A DNA stretch of 64,000 nucleotides from Facklamia miroungae (GTDB taxonomy: Bacteria > Bacillota > Bacilli > Lactobacillales > Aerococcaceae): assembly GCF_012396555.1 (NCBI RefSeq), contig NZ_JAAXPS010000003.1, positions 228,645 through 292,644 on the forward strand, in the 5' to 3' direction. Both the position numbers and the translations under genes were made by a program. The notes beneath the pieces were generated by a model, which saw only the letters and a program-made list of their open reading frames with translations, ran no database searches and was not told where the DNA came from. This document shows, one piece after another, positions 9,192 through 18,555 of this stretch (positions are counted from its first letter, which is position 1; each line of letters opens with the position of its first letter).

Positions 9192-9755
9192 TTAGGCAGG
9201 ATCAGTAGTATCGGCTTCTTGGGCAGGAATAATGGTAACAGGAATATCATCAATCGTACCATAATACCATTCAATCTCATCGCCGTCTTCTAGTTTTTGA
9301 GAGACAACACCAAGTTCAGCAAATTGCTTATTTATGAGATACATCCATGTATTGGGCGCGTAATCATTTTCTACACCCTCAATAACATCGACAACCCCTT
9401 CGTCTTCATTAAAATTGAATTCTAATTCTTCAATGGCGGACATAGCCTCTAAAACACTTACTCCACCAATGTTATTGACTTGATATTCAAGCGGAGAACC
9501 ATTTTCTTGATTGATAATAATTGTAGCTGTACCTTCTTGGCCTTGAGCGTCATTGGTTGGTGTTTCTACTGTTGTTTCTTCCGTCGTTGTTTTGTCAACA
9601 TCAGCTGTTGTCTCTGCTGGTGTCGACTCGCTTGTCGTCGTTTCCTCAGTAGGAGCATTTTCAACACTTGCTTTTTTATTTCCGGGTAATTTATCGCAAG
9701 CTGTTAAAAATATCGCCAAAATTATAATGGTGGAAACTTGTAATATTTTTTTCAT
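9192..9755 (-). CDS. DUF4430-domain lipoprotein
   Basis: A 187-residue lipoprotein. The signal peptide ends IFLTAC (Cys20). A Thr/Glu/Ser-rich linker runs from about 28 to 75, then a DUF4430 domain (about 80-170), the fold of the transcobalamin C-terminal domain: EYQVNNIGGVSVLEAMSAIE, then NTWMYLINKQ and the closing DGDEIEWYYG. In other proteins DUF4430 domains bind corrinoids or act as surface adhesion modules; no ligand can be assigned here. A GAGGAGG ribosome binding site precedes the ATG. Transcribed alone, with a divergent promoter region shared with tsaE. Confidence 0.8.
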   Translation of the reverse strand: MKKILQVSTIIILAIFLTACDKLPGNKKASVENAPTEETTTSESTPAETTADVDKTTTEETTVETPTNDAQGQEGTATIIINQENGSPLEYQVNNIGGVSVLEAMSAIEELEFNFNEDEGVVDVIEGVENDYAPNTWMYLINKQFAELGVVSQKLEDGDEIEWYYGTIDDIPVTIIPAQEADTTDPA

Positions 9756-9879
9756 GAACTGACCTCCTCATTTTCTATTACTATAAAATTAGCAATAATT
9801 AACTACAAAGTCAAATAATTCGTAGTTTTATGGAATCTTCGCTATAATTAATTTAGAAGTAGAATGAATGGAGAAATAG

Positions 9880-10368
9880 ATGATGAAGTATACTAGCCAT
9901 AGTTTAACAGAGACTCAAGCATTGGCTAAAACTTTGGCACAAATTATTCAGCCGGGCAGTTTAATTCTCCTGTCAGGCCCCCTAGGATCGGGCAAAACGG
10001 CATTTACGCAAGCTTTTGGTCAAACCCTCGGTATTCAAAGGGCCATCAAAAGTCCGACCTACACGATTGTCAAAGAATATGAGTTAGATCAAGTTGCTGA
10101 TCGGTTAATACATATTGATGCTTATCGCCTAGAAGAAGGTGGAGCAGATACAGTTGATTTTGAACAATTCTTGGATCCAAGGACGCTTTGTTTAGTGGAG
10201 TGGCCTGAATTTATTATGGACTATTTACCTAAGGAATATATAAAGATACAGTTCGAACTTATCGACAAGCAGCAACGGCAAATTGTAATTAGTCTCTCAC
10301 CTCAAGCGGACCAAAAACATGAGACTATATATCAAGATTTGTTGAGACATATAGAAAGGATTGATTAA
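9880..10368 (+). CDS. tsaE: tRNA threonylcarbamoyladenosine biosynthesis ATPase TsaE
   Basis: A 162-residue P-loop protein with GPLGSGKTAFTQAFGQTLG as Walker A (residues about 34-52), a switch-like SPTYTIVKEYE, HIDAYRLEE (about 80) and CLVEWPEF (about 108), all diagnostic for TsaE. With TsaB, TsaC and TsaD it makes the t6A37 modification of ANN-decoding tRNAs in the cytoplasm. Length is normal. The downstream acetyltransferase gene starts four bases after the stop, so the pair is co-transcribed. Confidence 0.94.
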   Translation: MMKYTSHSLTETQALAKTLAQIIQPGSLILLSGPLGSGKTAFTQAFGQTLGIQRAIKSPTYTIVKEYELDQVADRLIHIDAYRLEEGGADTVDFEQFLDPRTLCLVEWPEFIMDYLPKEYIKIQFELIDKQQRQIVISLSPQADQKHETIYQDLLRHIERID

Positions 10369-10371
10369 AGA

Positions 10372-10935
10372 ATGCCTCAGTGGGAAGACCCTAACCAAGC
10401 AAAGCAAGTTGAAGTGGTTGAAGAGGAAATTAAACTTTCAATCCGCCAAGCTCAAGTTAAAGATGCGCGAGCTATTTTAGGCTTAATGAGACATATTGGT
10501 AAAGAAACGAAATACTTAACGACAGGTCCCGAAGGGCTCCCGCTGGATGTTAAACAAGAGCGAGATTTAATCCGCAAGTATGAATTATCTGAAAAATCCT
10601 TATTACTTGTCGTTGAAGTCGATGACCAATTAATTGGTATGGGTAATTTAGCCAATTTATCAAATCGCAAACAAAATCATATTGCTGAAATCGGTGTATC
10701 CCTTGTCAGAGAATATTGGGGCTATGGGATTGGCAGAATGATTGTAGAAGAATTAATGGGATTTGCTGAAAGAGTAGGAATTAGCGTTTTGTGTTTAGAA
10801 GTTGTCACTGAAAACCAACGCGCGGTTCAATTATATCAATCGCTAGGTTTTGAAATTAAAGGAACCTTGAGTCAACGATTGCGACATGGCCATTTTTATT
10901 TTGATGTCTACACAATGGAAAAAGTCATCAATTAA
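10372..10935 (+). CDS. GNAT-family N-acetyltransferase
   Basis: A 187-residue protein whose GNAT fold begins about residue 22 (LSIRQAQVKDARAILGLM). The acetyl-CoA binding motif V-x-x-x-x-W-G-x-G-I-G (VREYWGYGIGRMIVEELM) is near residue 105-120, followed by the ENQRAVQLYQSLGFEIKG block. The substrate is unknown. Coupling to tsaE recalls the common tsaE/tsaB/rimI cluster of Firmicutes, but the sequence looks more like a general small-molecule or protein acetyltransferase than RimI. Confidence 0.85.
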   Translation: MPQWEDPNQAKQVEVVEEEIKLSIRQAQVKDARAILGLMRHIGKETKYLTTGPEGLPLDVKQERDLIRKYELSEKSLLLVVEVDDQLIGMGNLANLSNRKQNHIAEIGVSLVREYWGYGIGRMIVEELMGFAERVGISVLCLEVVTENQRAVQLYQSLGFEIKGTLSQRLRHGHFYFDVYTMEKVIN

Positions 10936-10950
10936 ACCGCTTTCAAAATA

Positions 10951-10979
10951 GGATGTCACTTTACAAGTGACATCCTTTT
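10951..10979 (+). terminator. Terminator after tsaE-GNAT
   Basis: A perfect 11-bp stem (GGATGTCACTT at 10951-10961 with AAGTGACATCC at 10965-10975) with a 3-base loop and a T run. Confidence 0.9.
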
Positions 10980-11020
10980 AACTAGAATAGAAAGACGATC
11001 ATATTGAAGGGGAAAAAATA

Positions 11021-11920
11021 ATGAATTTATTAGAACAATTTCCTAGCATCAAAATTTTAAAAGATGAACCATTATCAAAATATACTTATACAAAAACAGG
11101 CGGGAAGGCAGATTACTTAATATTTCCGCAAGACCGTTCCCAAGTGGAACAAATAGTCAATTATGCCAGAATAGAACTTATACCCTTAACCGTATTGGGG
11201 AATGCGTCGAATTTAATTGTAAAAGACGGCGGGATCCGCGGAATTGTCTTAATGATGACTGAAATGAAAGCAATGCGACTGATCAATTCACAAACACTTG
11301 AAGCAGAGTCAGGTGCCTCGCTCATTCAATTAACTCATCTGGCCTTGAAAGAATCCCTCGCTGGCTTAGAATTCGCCTGTGGCATTCCTGGCTCAATTGG
11401 TGGAGCTGTCTATATGAATGCGGGTGCATATGGCGGAGAAGTCAAAGATGTCATAGATGAGGTTGATGTTATCAGCCGTGAAGGCCAAATTCGCACATTC
11501 AAAAATGCTGACTGTCTTTTTTCTTATCGTCATTCAATTTTTCAAGAACAAAACGATTTAATCTTGGCAGTTCGTTTTAAGCTTCACATGGGAGAAGAAT
11601 TAAAAATCAAAGCAGAAATGGATCGCTTAACAAAATTGCGGGAATCAAAGCAGCCCTTGGAATACCCTTCATGTGGTTCTGTCTTTAAAAGACCTGAGGG
11701 TTATTATACAGGCCAATTAATTCAAGAAGCAGGACTTCAAGGACACCGCATTGGAGGTGCAGAAGTTTCGCGAAAACATGCGGGCTTTATCGTTAATATC
11801 GATCATGCAACAGCTACGGATTATACGGATTTAATTGCTTATATCCAAGCAACGATTTGGGAAAAAAACCAAGTGCGCCTTGAAACTGAAGTTCGCATTA
11901 TCGGTGAAAATGAAATTTAA
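11021..11920 (+). CDS. murB: UDP-N-acetylenolpyruvoylglucosamine reductase
   Basis: A 299-residue flavoenzyme that reduces UDP-GlcNAc-enolpyruvate to UDP-MurNAc with NADPH, the second committed step of peptidoglycan synthesis. FAD-binding motifs are visible: YTKTGGKADYLIFP (about 25), LGNASNLIVKDGG (about 65) and CGIPGSIGGAVYMNAGAYGGE (about 120). The catalytic Ser lies in YPSCGSVFKRP (about 222), and the last conserved Glu in the C-terminal VRLETEVRIIG. It is the type IIb form usual in Firmicutes. A strong RBS (AAGGGG) lies upstream. It precedes potABCD, as in streptococci and lactobacilli, but a terminator-like hairpin lies between. Confidence 0.96.
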   Translation: MNLLEQFPSIKILKDEPLSKYTYTKTGGKADYLIFPQDRSQVEQIVNYARIELIPLTVLGNASNLIVKDGGIRGIVLMMTEMKAMRLINSQTLEAESGASLIQLTHLALKESLAGLEFACGIPGSIGGAVYMNAGAYGGEVKDVIDEVDVISREGQIRTFKNADCLFSYRHSIFQEQNDLILAVRFKLHMGEELKIKAEMDRLTKLRESKQPLEYPSCGSVFKRPEGYYTGQLIQEAGLQGHRIGGAEVSRKHAGFIVNIDHATATDYTDLIAYIQATIWEKNQVRLETEVRIIGENEI

Positions 11921-11940
11921 TCGCTTAATTTAATCAGAAA

Positions 11941-11967
11941 GTCACACCATGCGTTGTGGCTTTTTTT
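11941..11967 (+). terminator. Hairpin with T run between murB and potA
   Basis: GTCACACC pairs (with one G-T wobble) to the TTGTGGC that ends at 11960 and is followed by TTTTTTT. It may reduce but need not abolish read-through from murB into pot genes. Confidence 0.65.
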
Positions 11968-12101
11968 AGTTATTAAATGTGAAAGTTGAATATTTTGAAT
12001 ATAAAGATTAAATTCTAAATTCTAGCTTACCAAGCATACTAATAAAATGATATAATCTGGCGGAAGGTTAACTTCAAAAAATACAGAAGAGGGTGGCAAG
12101 C

Positions 12102-13211
12102 ATGAGTGAAGCATTGTTAAGTGTTGAATTGAAAAACGTTTCAAAACACTTTGATGATCAAATGGTTTTAAAAAATATCGATATGGAGTTGGAACAGGGA
12201 CAGTTTTATACTTTGCTTGGACCATCAGGATGTGGTAAAACTACAATTCTAAGAATTATTGCTGGTTTTACGAAAGCGAGTGAAGGAACCGTTTCGATTC
12301 AGGGTAAGGAAGTAACCGATATTCCTGCTAATAAACGAAAAGTAAATACGGTATTTCAAGATTATGCGTTATTTCCGCATATGACGGTGTTTGATAATAT
12401 TGCTTTTGGTTTATCAGTAAAAAAAGTTGACAAGCAAACAATTAAAGAAAAAGTATTAGCTGCGCTAAAGCAAGTGCGGTTAGAAGGCTATCAAGATCGA
12501 AACATTAATGAAATGTCTGGTGGACAAAAACAGCGTGTCGCCATTGCGCGTGCTTTAGTAAACGAACCGGATGTTTTACTTTTAGATGAGCCCTTATCTG
12601 CTTTAGATTTAAAACTAAGGACCGATATGCAGTACGAATTACGTGAGTTACAAAAACGTTTAGGGATTACCTTTGTCTTTGTGACCCATGACCAAGAAGA
12701 AGCTTTGGCGATGTCAGACTGGATTTTTGTTATGGACAAGGGTGAAATTGTCCAATCCGGCACGCCTTCAGATATTTATGATGAGCCAATCAATCGTTAT
12801 GTGGCTGACTTTATTGGTGAATCAAATATTATTGATGCGACCATGATTGATGATTATCGGGTTGAATTTGTCGGTCATGAATTCGATTGTGAGGATGCAG
12901 GTATTCCTAAAGGTGAAGCTGTTGAAGTGGTTATTCGGCCAGAAGATGTGCGGATCACTGCTCCTAATCAAGGCCAAATCAATGCAACGGTCGACACCAT
13001 GCTCTTTAGAGGTATGTTCAATGAAATTATTGCTTATGATGACGATCAAAATGAATGGATGATCCATACAACTGAGAAAGTTGAAATTGGCCAAAAAATT
13101 GGTCTCCAGATTGGGCCAAATGAAATTCACGTCATGCGGTTCAACGAAACCGAAGAAGAATTTGATGCCCGTCTAGAACAATATGAGGGGGACGACGATG
13201 AAGAAGAGTAA
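12102..13211 (+). CDS. potA: Spermidine/putrescine ABC transporter ATPase
   Basis: A 369-residue ATPase of the polyamine importer. Walker A is GPSGCGKTT (about 41), the ABC signature MSGGQKQR (about 137), Walker [12 protein letters not shown] (about 160) and the switch VTHDQEEA (about 195). A C-terminal TOBE-type regulatory domain (about 240-330) and an acidic tail (EGDDDEEE) follow. I start at the ATG at 12102, which has AGAGGG eight bases upstream; an in-frame GTG at 12093 overlaps that ribosome binding site. Its 3' end overlaps potB by 14 bp, so translation is coupled. Confidence 0.95.
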   Translation: MSEALLSVELKNVSKHFDDQMVLKNIDMELEQGQFYTLLGPSGCGKTTILRIIAGFTKASEGTVSIQGKEVTDIPANKRKVNTVFQDYALFPHMTVFDNIAFGLSVKKVDKQTIKEKVLAALKQVRLEGYQDRNINEMSGGQKQRVAIARALVNEPDVLLLDEPLSALDLKLRTDMQYELRELQKRLGITFVFVTHDQEEALAMSDWIFVMDKGEIVQSGTPSDIYDEPINRYVADFIGESNIIDATMIDDYRVEFVGHEFDCEDAGIPKGEAVEVVIRPEDVRITAPNQGQINATVDTMLFRGMFNEIIAYDDDQNEWMIHTTEKVEIGQKIGLQIGPNEIHVMRFNETEEEFDARLEQYEGDDDEEE

Positions 13212-14016
13212 TATTCATTTACTAGCAATACCATACTATTTGTGGTTAATCATTTTTGTAATTACTCCCTTACTTGTTCTTTTTCAACGTTCATTTATAG
13301 GGATAGATGGTCAGTTCACTTTGGCTAATTATCAGCACTTTTTCAGTTCAATGGAATATATCCGCATGACTCTGTCTTCATTCTGGTATGCTTTTTTAGT
13401 GACTTTTTTTACTTTTTTATTAGCCTATCCTTTAGCGTATTTTCTGTCAAAAAGCCCACATAAAGATTTATGGTTAATGTTAATTATTCTGCCAACTTGG
13501 ATCAATCTTCTTTTAAAAACGTATGCCTTTATAGGTATTTTCGGCAATTCTGGTCCCTTAAATAATTTCTTTGAAATGATTGGTCTTGGCAGACAACAGT
13601 TATTATTTACGGATACGTCTTTCATATTAGTTGCGGCTTATATTGAATTACCCTTTATGTTTCTGCCTATTTTTAACTCTATCAACGAAATTCAACCTAG
13701 TCTCTTAGAAGCGGCCCATGATTTGGGGGCTTCTAAATTGACCATTGTTCGGCGCATAATCTTCCCTTTGTCACTGAGAGGTGTGCGCTCCGGAGTTCAA
13801 GCAGTCTTTATCCCTTCATTGTCTCTATTTATGCTTACCCGTTTAATCGGAGGTAATCGCGTTATTACCTTGGGAACGGCTGTTGAGCAACATTTCTTGG
13901 TCACTCAAGACTGGGGCATGGGATCAACAATTGGTGTTGTGTTAATGTTGATTATGTTTATTATTCTATTTATTACGAGAGATCGGTCTAAAGCAGGAGG
14001 TGTTCAAGATGCATAA
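13198..14016 (+). CDS. potB: Spermidine/putrescine ABC transporter permease
   Basis: A 272-residue inner permease with about six transmembrane segments and the [20 protein letters not shown] loop (about 165) that docks on PotA. The first segment ([21 protein letters not shown]) and the QRSFIG that follows match PotB. I start at ATG 13198, preceded by GAGGGGG; the in-frame ATG at 13183 lies upstream of that site. It overlaps potA and potC, as is normal for this operon. Confidence 0.94.
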   Translation: MKKSNIHLLAIPYYLWLIIFVITPLLVLFQRSFIGIDGQFTLANYQHFFSSMEYIRMTLSSFWYAFLVTFFTFLLAYPLAYFLSKSPHKDLWLMLIILPTWINLLLKTYAFIGIFGNSGPLNNFFEMIGLGRQQLLFTDTSFILVAAYIELPFMFLPIFNSINEIQPSLLEAAHDLGASKLTIVRRIIFPLSLRGVRSGVQAVFIPSLSLFMLTRLIGGNRVITLGTAVEQHFLVTQDWGMGSTIGVVLMLIMFIILFITRDRSKAGGVQDA

Positions 14017-14836
14017 TACGGAAAAAAGAATGGGGTCAACTATCTATATTGGTTTTGTTTTCTTATTGATGTATGCGCCACTTTTTTACCTAATGTTTTA
14101 TTCTTTCAACGCAGGTGGCGATATGACTAATTTTTCCGGGTTTACGTTTGAACATTACCAAGCCTTATTTGAAGATACGCGACTAATGACTTTTATCCTC
14201 AATACCTTTATAGTGGCTCTTTTATCCGCTTTAATTGCGACGATAATCGGTACTTTAGGGGCGATTGCTATTTATTATTATCGCTCGAATCGAAATCGCC
14301 AAGCTATTCTTAACTTAAACTCGGTCCTAATGGTGACACCGGACGTTATGATGGGGGCCAGTTTTCTCTTAATGTTCTCCTTCTTGTTAAAATTTGAATT
14401 TGGTTTTACAACCGTTCTGTTATCACATATCGCTTTTAACGTTCCGATAGTTGTTTTGATGGTTTTACCGCGCTTATATGAAATGAACCCATCGATGATT
14501 ACAGCTGCTCAAGACTTGGGAGCCAATCAAAATCAAATTCTTTCAAGGATTATTTTACCTTCGATTAAAAGTGGTGTTTTGGCTGGCTATTTCATGGCGT
14601 TCACCTATTCATTAGATGACTTTGCGGTTACATTCTTTATCACCGGAAATGGCTTCTCAACCCTTTCTGTCGAAGTGTATTCGCGTGCCAGAACAGGTGT
14701 TAGTTTAGAAATAAATGCGTTATCCACTTTGATGTTCCTATTAGCTCTTTTACTTGTGTTTGGTTACTATAGTTTACGCGTGGGTGAACAAAGACGAGCA
14801 GCTCTTAGAGTGCGTCAAGCGAGAGGAGGTAAGTAA
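14009..14836 (+). CDS. potC: Spermidine/putrescine ABC transporter permease
   Basis: A 275-residue second permease of the polyamine importer. Multiple hydrophobic segments frame the coupling loop TAAQDLGANQNQILSRIILP (about 160). The start ATG at 14009 has a perfect AGGAGG eight bases upstream; the GTG at 14000 falls inside that site and is rejected. It overlaps potB by 8 bp and touches potD by one base. Confidence 0.94.
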   Translation: MHNTEKRMGSTIYIGFVFLLMYAPLFYLMFYSFNAGGDMTNFSGFTFEHYQALFEDTRLMTFILNTFIVALLSALIATIIGTLGAIAIYYYRSNRNRQAILNLNSVLMVTPDVMMGASFLLMFSFLLKFEFGFTTVLLSHIAFNVPIVVLMVLPRLYEMNPSMITAAQDLGANQNQILSRIILPSIKSGVLAGYFMAFTYSLDDFAVTFFITGNGFSTLSVEVYSRARTGVSLEINALSTLMFLLALLLVFGYYSLRVGEQRRAALRVRQARGGK

Positions 14837-15915
14837 TGAAAACCTTAATTAATGCAGCAATTACCATTCTAGCAGCAGTGGGTCTGATGTTTATCGGACG
14901 TTACTATCTGCAATCGAGTCAAGGCTTAACCGGCGAGAGTAACATTGTTAATTTTTATAATTGGGGCGATTATATTGATCCAGATTTAATTGACGCGTTT
15001 GAAGAAGAGACTGGCTATGTGGTTGTATATGAGACTTTCGATTCCAACGAAGCCATGTTAACTAAGATTCAACAAGGAGGGACCAATTACGATTTAATTG
15101 GTCCTAGTGAATATATGGTTGAAAACATGTTGGAGTTAAATCTATTAGAAGAAATTGACCATGATAAATTACCTAACTTAAAACACATTGATAAAAAATT
15201 CCTTGACCAAAGCTTTGATCCAGGCAATCAATATTCCGTTCCTTATTTCTGGGGCACATTGGGGATTTTGTATGATACGAGTCAAATTCCTGAAGGAGAA
15301 ATAACGAGCTGGAATGATCTATGGAAAGATAAGTATCGCAATCAAATTATGATTATTGATGGCGCGCGAGAAGTGATTGGGATCGGTTTGCAATCCGAAG
15401 GTCATTCCTTAAATGAAACCGATAGTCAATTAATTGAGCAAGCAACTGCAAAAATGAAGACGCTTATGCCTAATATTTTAGCTTTACTCGCAGATGAAAT
15501 TAAAATGTATGCTTCAATCGGAGAAGCGCCGATCGCTATCACCTATTCAGGAGAAGCGGCAACAGCTATGGATGAAAACGAGGATTTAGCCTATATGGTT
15601 CCTAAGGAAGGTTCTAATATATGGTTTGATACCCTAGCTATTCCTAAAGGAGCAAAAAATGTTCAAGGTGCGCATGCTTTAATGGACTTTTTGATGCGAC
15701 CAGATATCGCAGCTAGAAATGCAGAATATATTGGGTATGCTACACCAAATAAGGATGCGATTGATCTGATGGATCCTGAAGTAATTAACGACCCAGCTTT
15801 TTATCCACCCCAAGAAATTACTGACCATTTAGAAATCTACCGCAATCTGGGTCAAGAAAAATTGATTGAATATAACGATGAGTACTTACGTGTTAAACTT
15901 GAACCAAGGTATTAG
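14836..15915 (+). CDS. potD: Spermidine/putrescine-binding protein
   Basis: A 359-residue extracellular solute-binding protein that captures polyamines for PotABC. Conserved PotD blocks: NFYNWGDYIDPDLIDAFEEE (about 38-58), YETFDSNEAMLTKIQQGG (about 64-82), DLIGPSEYM, and PYFWGTLGILYDT (about 136). The N-terminus (LINAAITILAAVGLMFIG) is hydrophobic but has no lipobox Cys, so it is probably held by an uncleaved anchor, as seems usual for streptococcal PotD. RBS GGAGG in the end of potC. Last gene of murB/potABCD. Confidence 0.94.
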   Translation: MKTLINAAITILAAVGLMFIGRYYLQSSQGLTGESNIVNFYNWGDYIDPDLIDAFEEETGYVVVYETFDSNEAMLTKIQQGGTNYDLIGPSEYMVENMLELNLLEEIDHDKLPNLKHIDKKFLDQSFDPGNQYSVPYFWGTLGILYDTSQIPEGEITSWNDLWKDKYRNQIMIIDGAREVIGIGLQSEGHSLNETDSQLIEQATAKMKTLMPNILALLADEIKMYASIGEAPIAITYSGEAATAMDENEDLAYMVPKEGSNIWFDTLAIPKGAKNVQGAHALMDFLMRPDIAARNAEYIGYATPNKDAIDLMDPEVINDPAFYPPQEITDHLEIYRNLGQEKLIEYNDEYLRVKLEPRY

Positions 15916-16004
15916 CTAAAATTTACATATTCTTTACAAAAAACAGGCCCTAAAATTCACAATCACTTGGTAAACTTAATCTAACATTTGATTGGAGTGA
16001 TTAA

Positions 16005-16397
16005 ATGGCTTTGCAATTAGTAAGTAAGCGGTTAAATATCAAAGAACCTAATGATCCAGCAGCTTCCTTTGTCATCGAACGGTTGTTGGTTCCTGATGCG
16101 ATTGAACAAATTAGTTTTGCCTTTATTCCTTATCAGGAAGCTTATGTAATTGATTCATTTATTGTTTATGATTCAAATTATAATGTGCGTGTCGATATTC
16201 AAAATATTTGTGGTAGTCGAAAGATTATTCTTAGCCGTGACAAACTCGCAAGTAGTACAGGGACGAGAGTAGGACCCATTCCTGCTGGAGAGTGGATTGT
16301 CGTTTTTAAATTAGCCTTGCCCAAACCAAATTGGGAGTGGCTCATTGAATATGAAGTCCAAGCTCAGCCTCTGATAACTAGCCAAATGAGTCAATAA
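16005..16397 (+). CDS. Conserved hypothetical protein, 130 aa
   Basis: I do not recognise this small protein. It has no signal peptide or membrane segment and is rich in beta-strand stretches (AYVIDSFIVYDSNYNVRVDIQ; GEWIVVFKLALP). The segment PIPAGEWIVVF resembles the edge of a beta-sandwich binding domain. A TGGAGTGA ribosome binding site precedes the ATG. It lies 90 bp after potD in the same direction and ends in a strong terminator, so it may be the last gene of the pot transcript or have its own promoter. Confidence 0.6.
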   Translation: MALQLVSKRLNIKEPNDPAASFVIERLLVPDAIEQISFAFIPYQEAYVIDSFIVYDSNYNVRVDIQNICGSRKIILSRDKLASSTGTRVGPIPAGEWIVVFKLALPKPNWEWLIEYEVQAQPLITSQMSQ

Positions 16398-16420
16398 GCT
16401 CTATAGGTGATTTTACCAAT

Positions 16421-16480
16421 AATAAGTTTCAACATCGTCCTTCAAGAAAGATAAGAACGATGTTGGAACTTATTTTTTAT
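16421..16480 (+). terminator. Strong terminator
   Basis: An 18-bp stem with one mismatch (16421-16438 with 16457-16474), followed by a T run. It ends the 130-aa gene. Confidence 0.92.
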
Positions 16481-16631
16481 TAAGAATATGCGAATTATTA
16501 TCTATAAATAAGTAAGGACTTGATGAAATATTTTTAATAATAGACTGTTTGGGCTTTCTTTGTTATATAATATAATGACAAGTGTGTTGCTTAGTATACT
16601 CTAAGCAATTGTTAGGAAAAGAGGAATCTTA

Positions 16632-17597
16632 TTGGTTAGAGAAAATGTCATGACAGTGGTCGTGCCTTGCCATAACGAGCAAAAAACAATCAAGGCATTT
16701 ATAGAGGCCATCTTGCAAGTGCAACAAGATTTAAGACAAGTCGAAATTGAATTACTACTAGTCGATGATGGGTCAACCGACCAGACACTAAATGTTATTA
16801 AAGAGCTTGAAAATCACTATTCGGATAGTATCGAATATTTATCCTTTTCACGAAATTTTGGCAAAGAAGCTGGTCTTTATGCCGGATTAAAACATGCAAA
16901 AGGGGAGTATGTGGCGATTATGGATGCTGATTTACAGGATCCACCAGAATTATTAATTGAGATGTATCAAATGATTCAGGATCCAGAGGTTGACGTGGTT
17001 GCCACAAGAAGGATATCAAGAGAAGGAGAGCCACCGGTTCGGTCTTTTTTTGCGAGTCTATTTTATAAAATAAATAACCTAATTTCTCGCGTTCAATTGG
17101 CCGAAGGTGCGAGAGATTTTCGTTTGATGAAGGCGCAAGTAGTAGACGCAGTAGTTTCCTTGAGTGAATATAATCGTTTTTCAAAGGGGATTTTTTCTTG
17201 GATAGGCTTTAAGGTGAAGTATTTGGAGTATCCAAATATTAAACGAGTTGCCGGTCAATCTTCCTGGTCTTTTCGAAACCTCTTGGACTATGCCATTGAT
17301 GGCCTTATTTCTTTTTCTGATTTACCTTTAGCCATTGCTAGCTTCCTAGGTTTTGTTAGTCTAGGTTCGGCTATGATTTGGGGTTTCTATTTATTAGGTG
17401 CTTATCTATTATTTCAAGTAAGTGCTTCTTCCATTAGTTTATTGGCTCTACTAATTTTAGTGATGGGTGGTTTCCAATTTCTTTGTTTAGGTATAATCGG
17501 CAAATATCTTAGTAAGATTTTTACCGAAGATAAACGAAGACCGATTTATTTGGTGCGCGAAGAAAAGCTTTTTGATTCAAATAACACTGATGAGTAA
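16632..17597 (+). CDS. Family 2 glycosyltransferase, GtrB/DPM-like membrane form
   Basis: A 321-residue GT-A enzyme: VVVPCHNEQKTIKAFIEAIL, LLVDDGSTDQTLNVI (nucleotide-binding Asp pair, about 42), YLSFSRNFGKEAGLYAGL and the DxD-like MDADLQDPPELL (about 97). Two C-terminal transmembrane segments (about 230-258 and 265-290) are typical of enzymes that load a sugar onto undecaprenyl phosphate for wall or lipoteichoic-acid decoration. The sugar is unknown. I accept the TTG start at 16632 because GAGG lies eight bases upstream; the ATG at 16650 lacks a good site. Transcribed alone from a region with TATAAT-like sequence. Confidence 0.86.
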   Translation: MVRENVMTVVVPCHNEQKTIKAFIEAILQVQQDLRQVEIELLLVDDGSTDQTLNVIKELENHYSDSIEYLSFSRNFGKEAGLYAGLKHAKGEYVAIMDADLQDPPELLIEMYQMIQDPEVDVVATRRISREGEPPVRSFFASLFYKINNLISRVQLAEGARDFRLMKAQVVDAVVSLSEYNRFSKGIFSWIGFKVKYLEYPNIKRVAGQSSWSFRNLLDYAIDGLISFSDLPLAIASFLGFVSLGSAMIWGFYLLGAYLLFQVSASSISLLALLILVMGGFQFLCLGIIGKYLSKIFTEDKRRPIYLVREEKLFDSNNTDE

Positions 17598-17627
17598 AGG
17601 AATACGGTACGAATAAAAACGATATAA

Positions 17628-17663
17628 AACAGCCTGCACTTATCAAGAGTACAGGCTGTTCAT
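17628..17663. terminator. Terminator between convergent genes
   Basis: A perfect 9-bp stem AACAGCCTG (17628-17636) with CAGGCTGTT (17652-17660), a few bases after the glycosyltransferase. It is followed by a modest T-rich stretch. Confidence 0.7.
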
Positions 17664-17721
17664 TAATTGGAAAATAAGATTTTTCTTGATTTAATAGGTC
17701 GTTTTATAATCAATGAAAAAG

Positions 17722-18399
17722 TTATTGGTCACTTTCATGTTGAATACCAGGACCAGGTTGGTGGTTGGCAATATTGGTGGCCCATTCATAATCAACCATG
17801 ATAAATTGGCCCAGATAGTCATTCTTTAATTCTTTTGCAAATTTATCTTCGATAAACTCAGTAAGAGTGGGATGGTAGTCGACCATTAATTGTTCGTCTT
17901 CAGTGAGATAGAGGAATTTATCTTCATTATCTTTGTGAATGAAGAAACGGTTGAGTACAGTTCGATTGGGTTCTTGTTGAGCAAAGAGTCCGTCAGTTAA
18001 AATCTTAACTACTTCCATCACTTGGTCATTAAAACCTTGGTCAAAGATTTGGATTTTTTCAATTAATTGAGGAGCTGAAGTTACAACTCTTAAGTGATAA
18101 TCACTAATATCTATACCCTCTTCTTGAGTCATCACACTGAGACCTTGCAAGATCTTTTCACGATATTCTTTAAATTTTGGTGCTAAGTAGATTAATAATT
18201 TAAGTTCAGGATCGTGGTAGAGAATCTGTGTTTCAATCTGTCTTTTAGCGCCACACTGATCGCACTCAAAAGCGAGCAATTGTCCTTCTAGTAATTTCTG
18301 TTTTAATTCGGGTTGTTTTTGACTATTAATAGCTGTTTCGATAGAGTGTTCGTGTTTAGCGTGGCAGATTGGACACTCAAGATGAATTGTTTGCGGCAT
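17722..18399 (-). CDS. CpXC-domain zinc-ribbon protein
   Basis: A 225-residue cytoplasmic protein. Its N-terminus has two metal-binding pairs, ECPIC (residues 8-12) and ECDQCG (about 45-50), in the CpXC arrangement. The rest is charged and mainly helical, ending WATNIANHQPGPG. No function is established for the family. GGAGG ribosome binding site before the ATG at 18399. Transcribed alone, convergent with the glycosyltransferase. Confidence 0.78.
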   Translation of the reverse strand: MPQTIHLECPICHAKHEHSIETAINSQKQPELKQKLLEGQLLAFECDQCGAKRQIETQILYHDPELKLLIYLAPKFKEYREKILQGLSVMTQEEGIDISDYHLRVVTSAPQLIEKIQIFDQGFNDQVMEVVKILTDGLFAQQEPNRTVLNRFFIHKDNEDKFLYLTEDEQLMVDYHPTLTEFIEDKFAKELKNDYLGQFIMVDYEWATNIANHQPGPGIQHESDQ

Positions 18400-18555
18400 T
18401 TCTTTGCCTCCTTCATGGGATTGTTGTATCTAGTATATCAAAAAAGTAGGAAGATGAGAAAGGTTCAATGAAGATAATCATGTAAGCGATTCACAAAAAA
18501 CCTAAAACTGTGCTATAATGGCTAAGGAAATAGGTAAAAATGAAAGGAGAGCTTT

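Noticed and set aside
12093..12101. GTG start for potA, nine bases upstream of the ATG
   Set aside because: It overlaps the AGAGGG ribosome binding site that serves the ATG at 12102.
18481..18495. CcpA (cre) site upstream of the flavodoxin-rpiA-pdp operon
   Set aside because: Only the left part fits the consensus; the right part is shifted by one base, so I mention it but do not annotate it.
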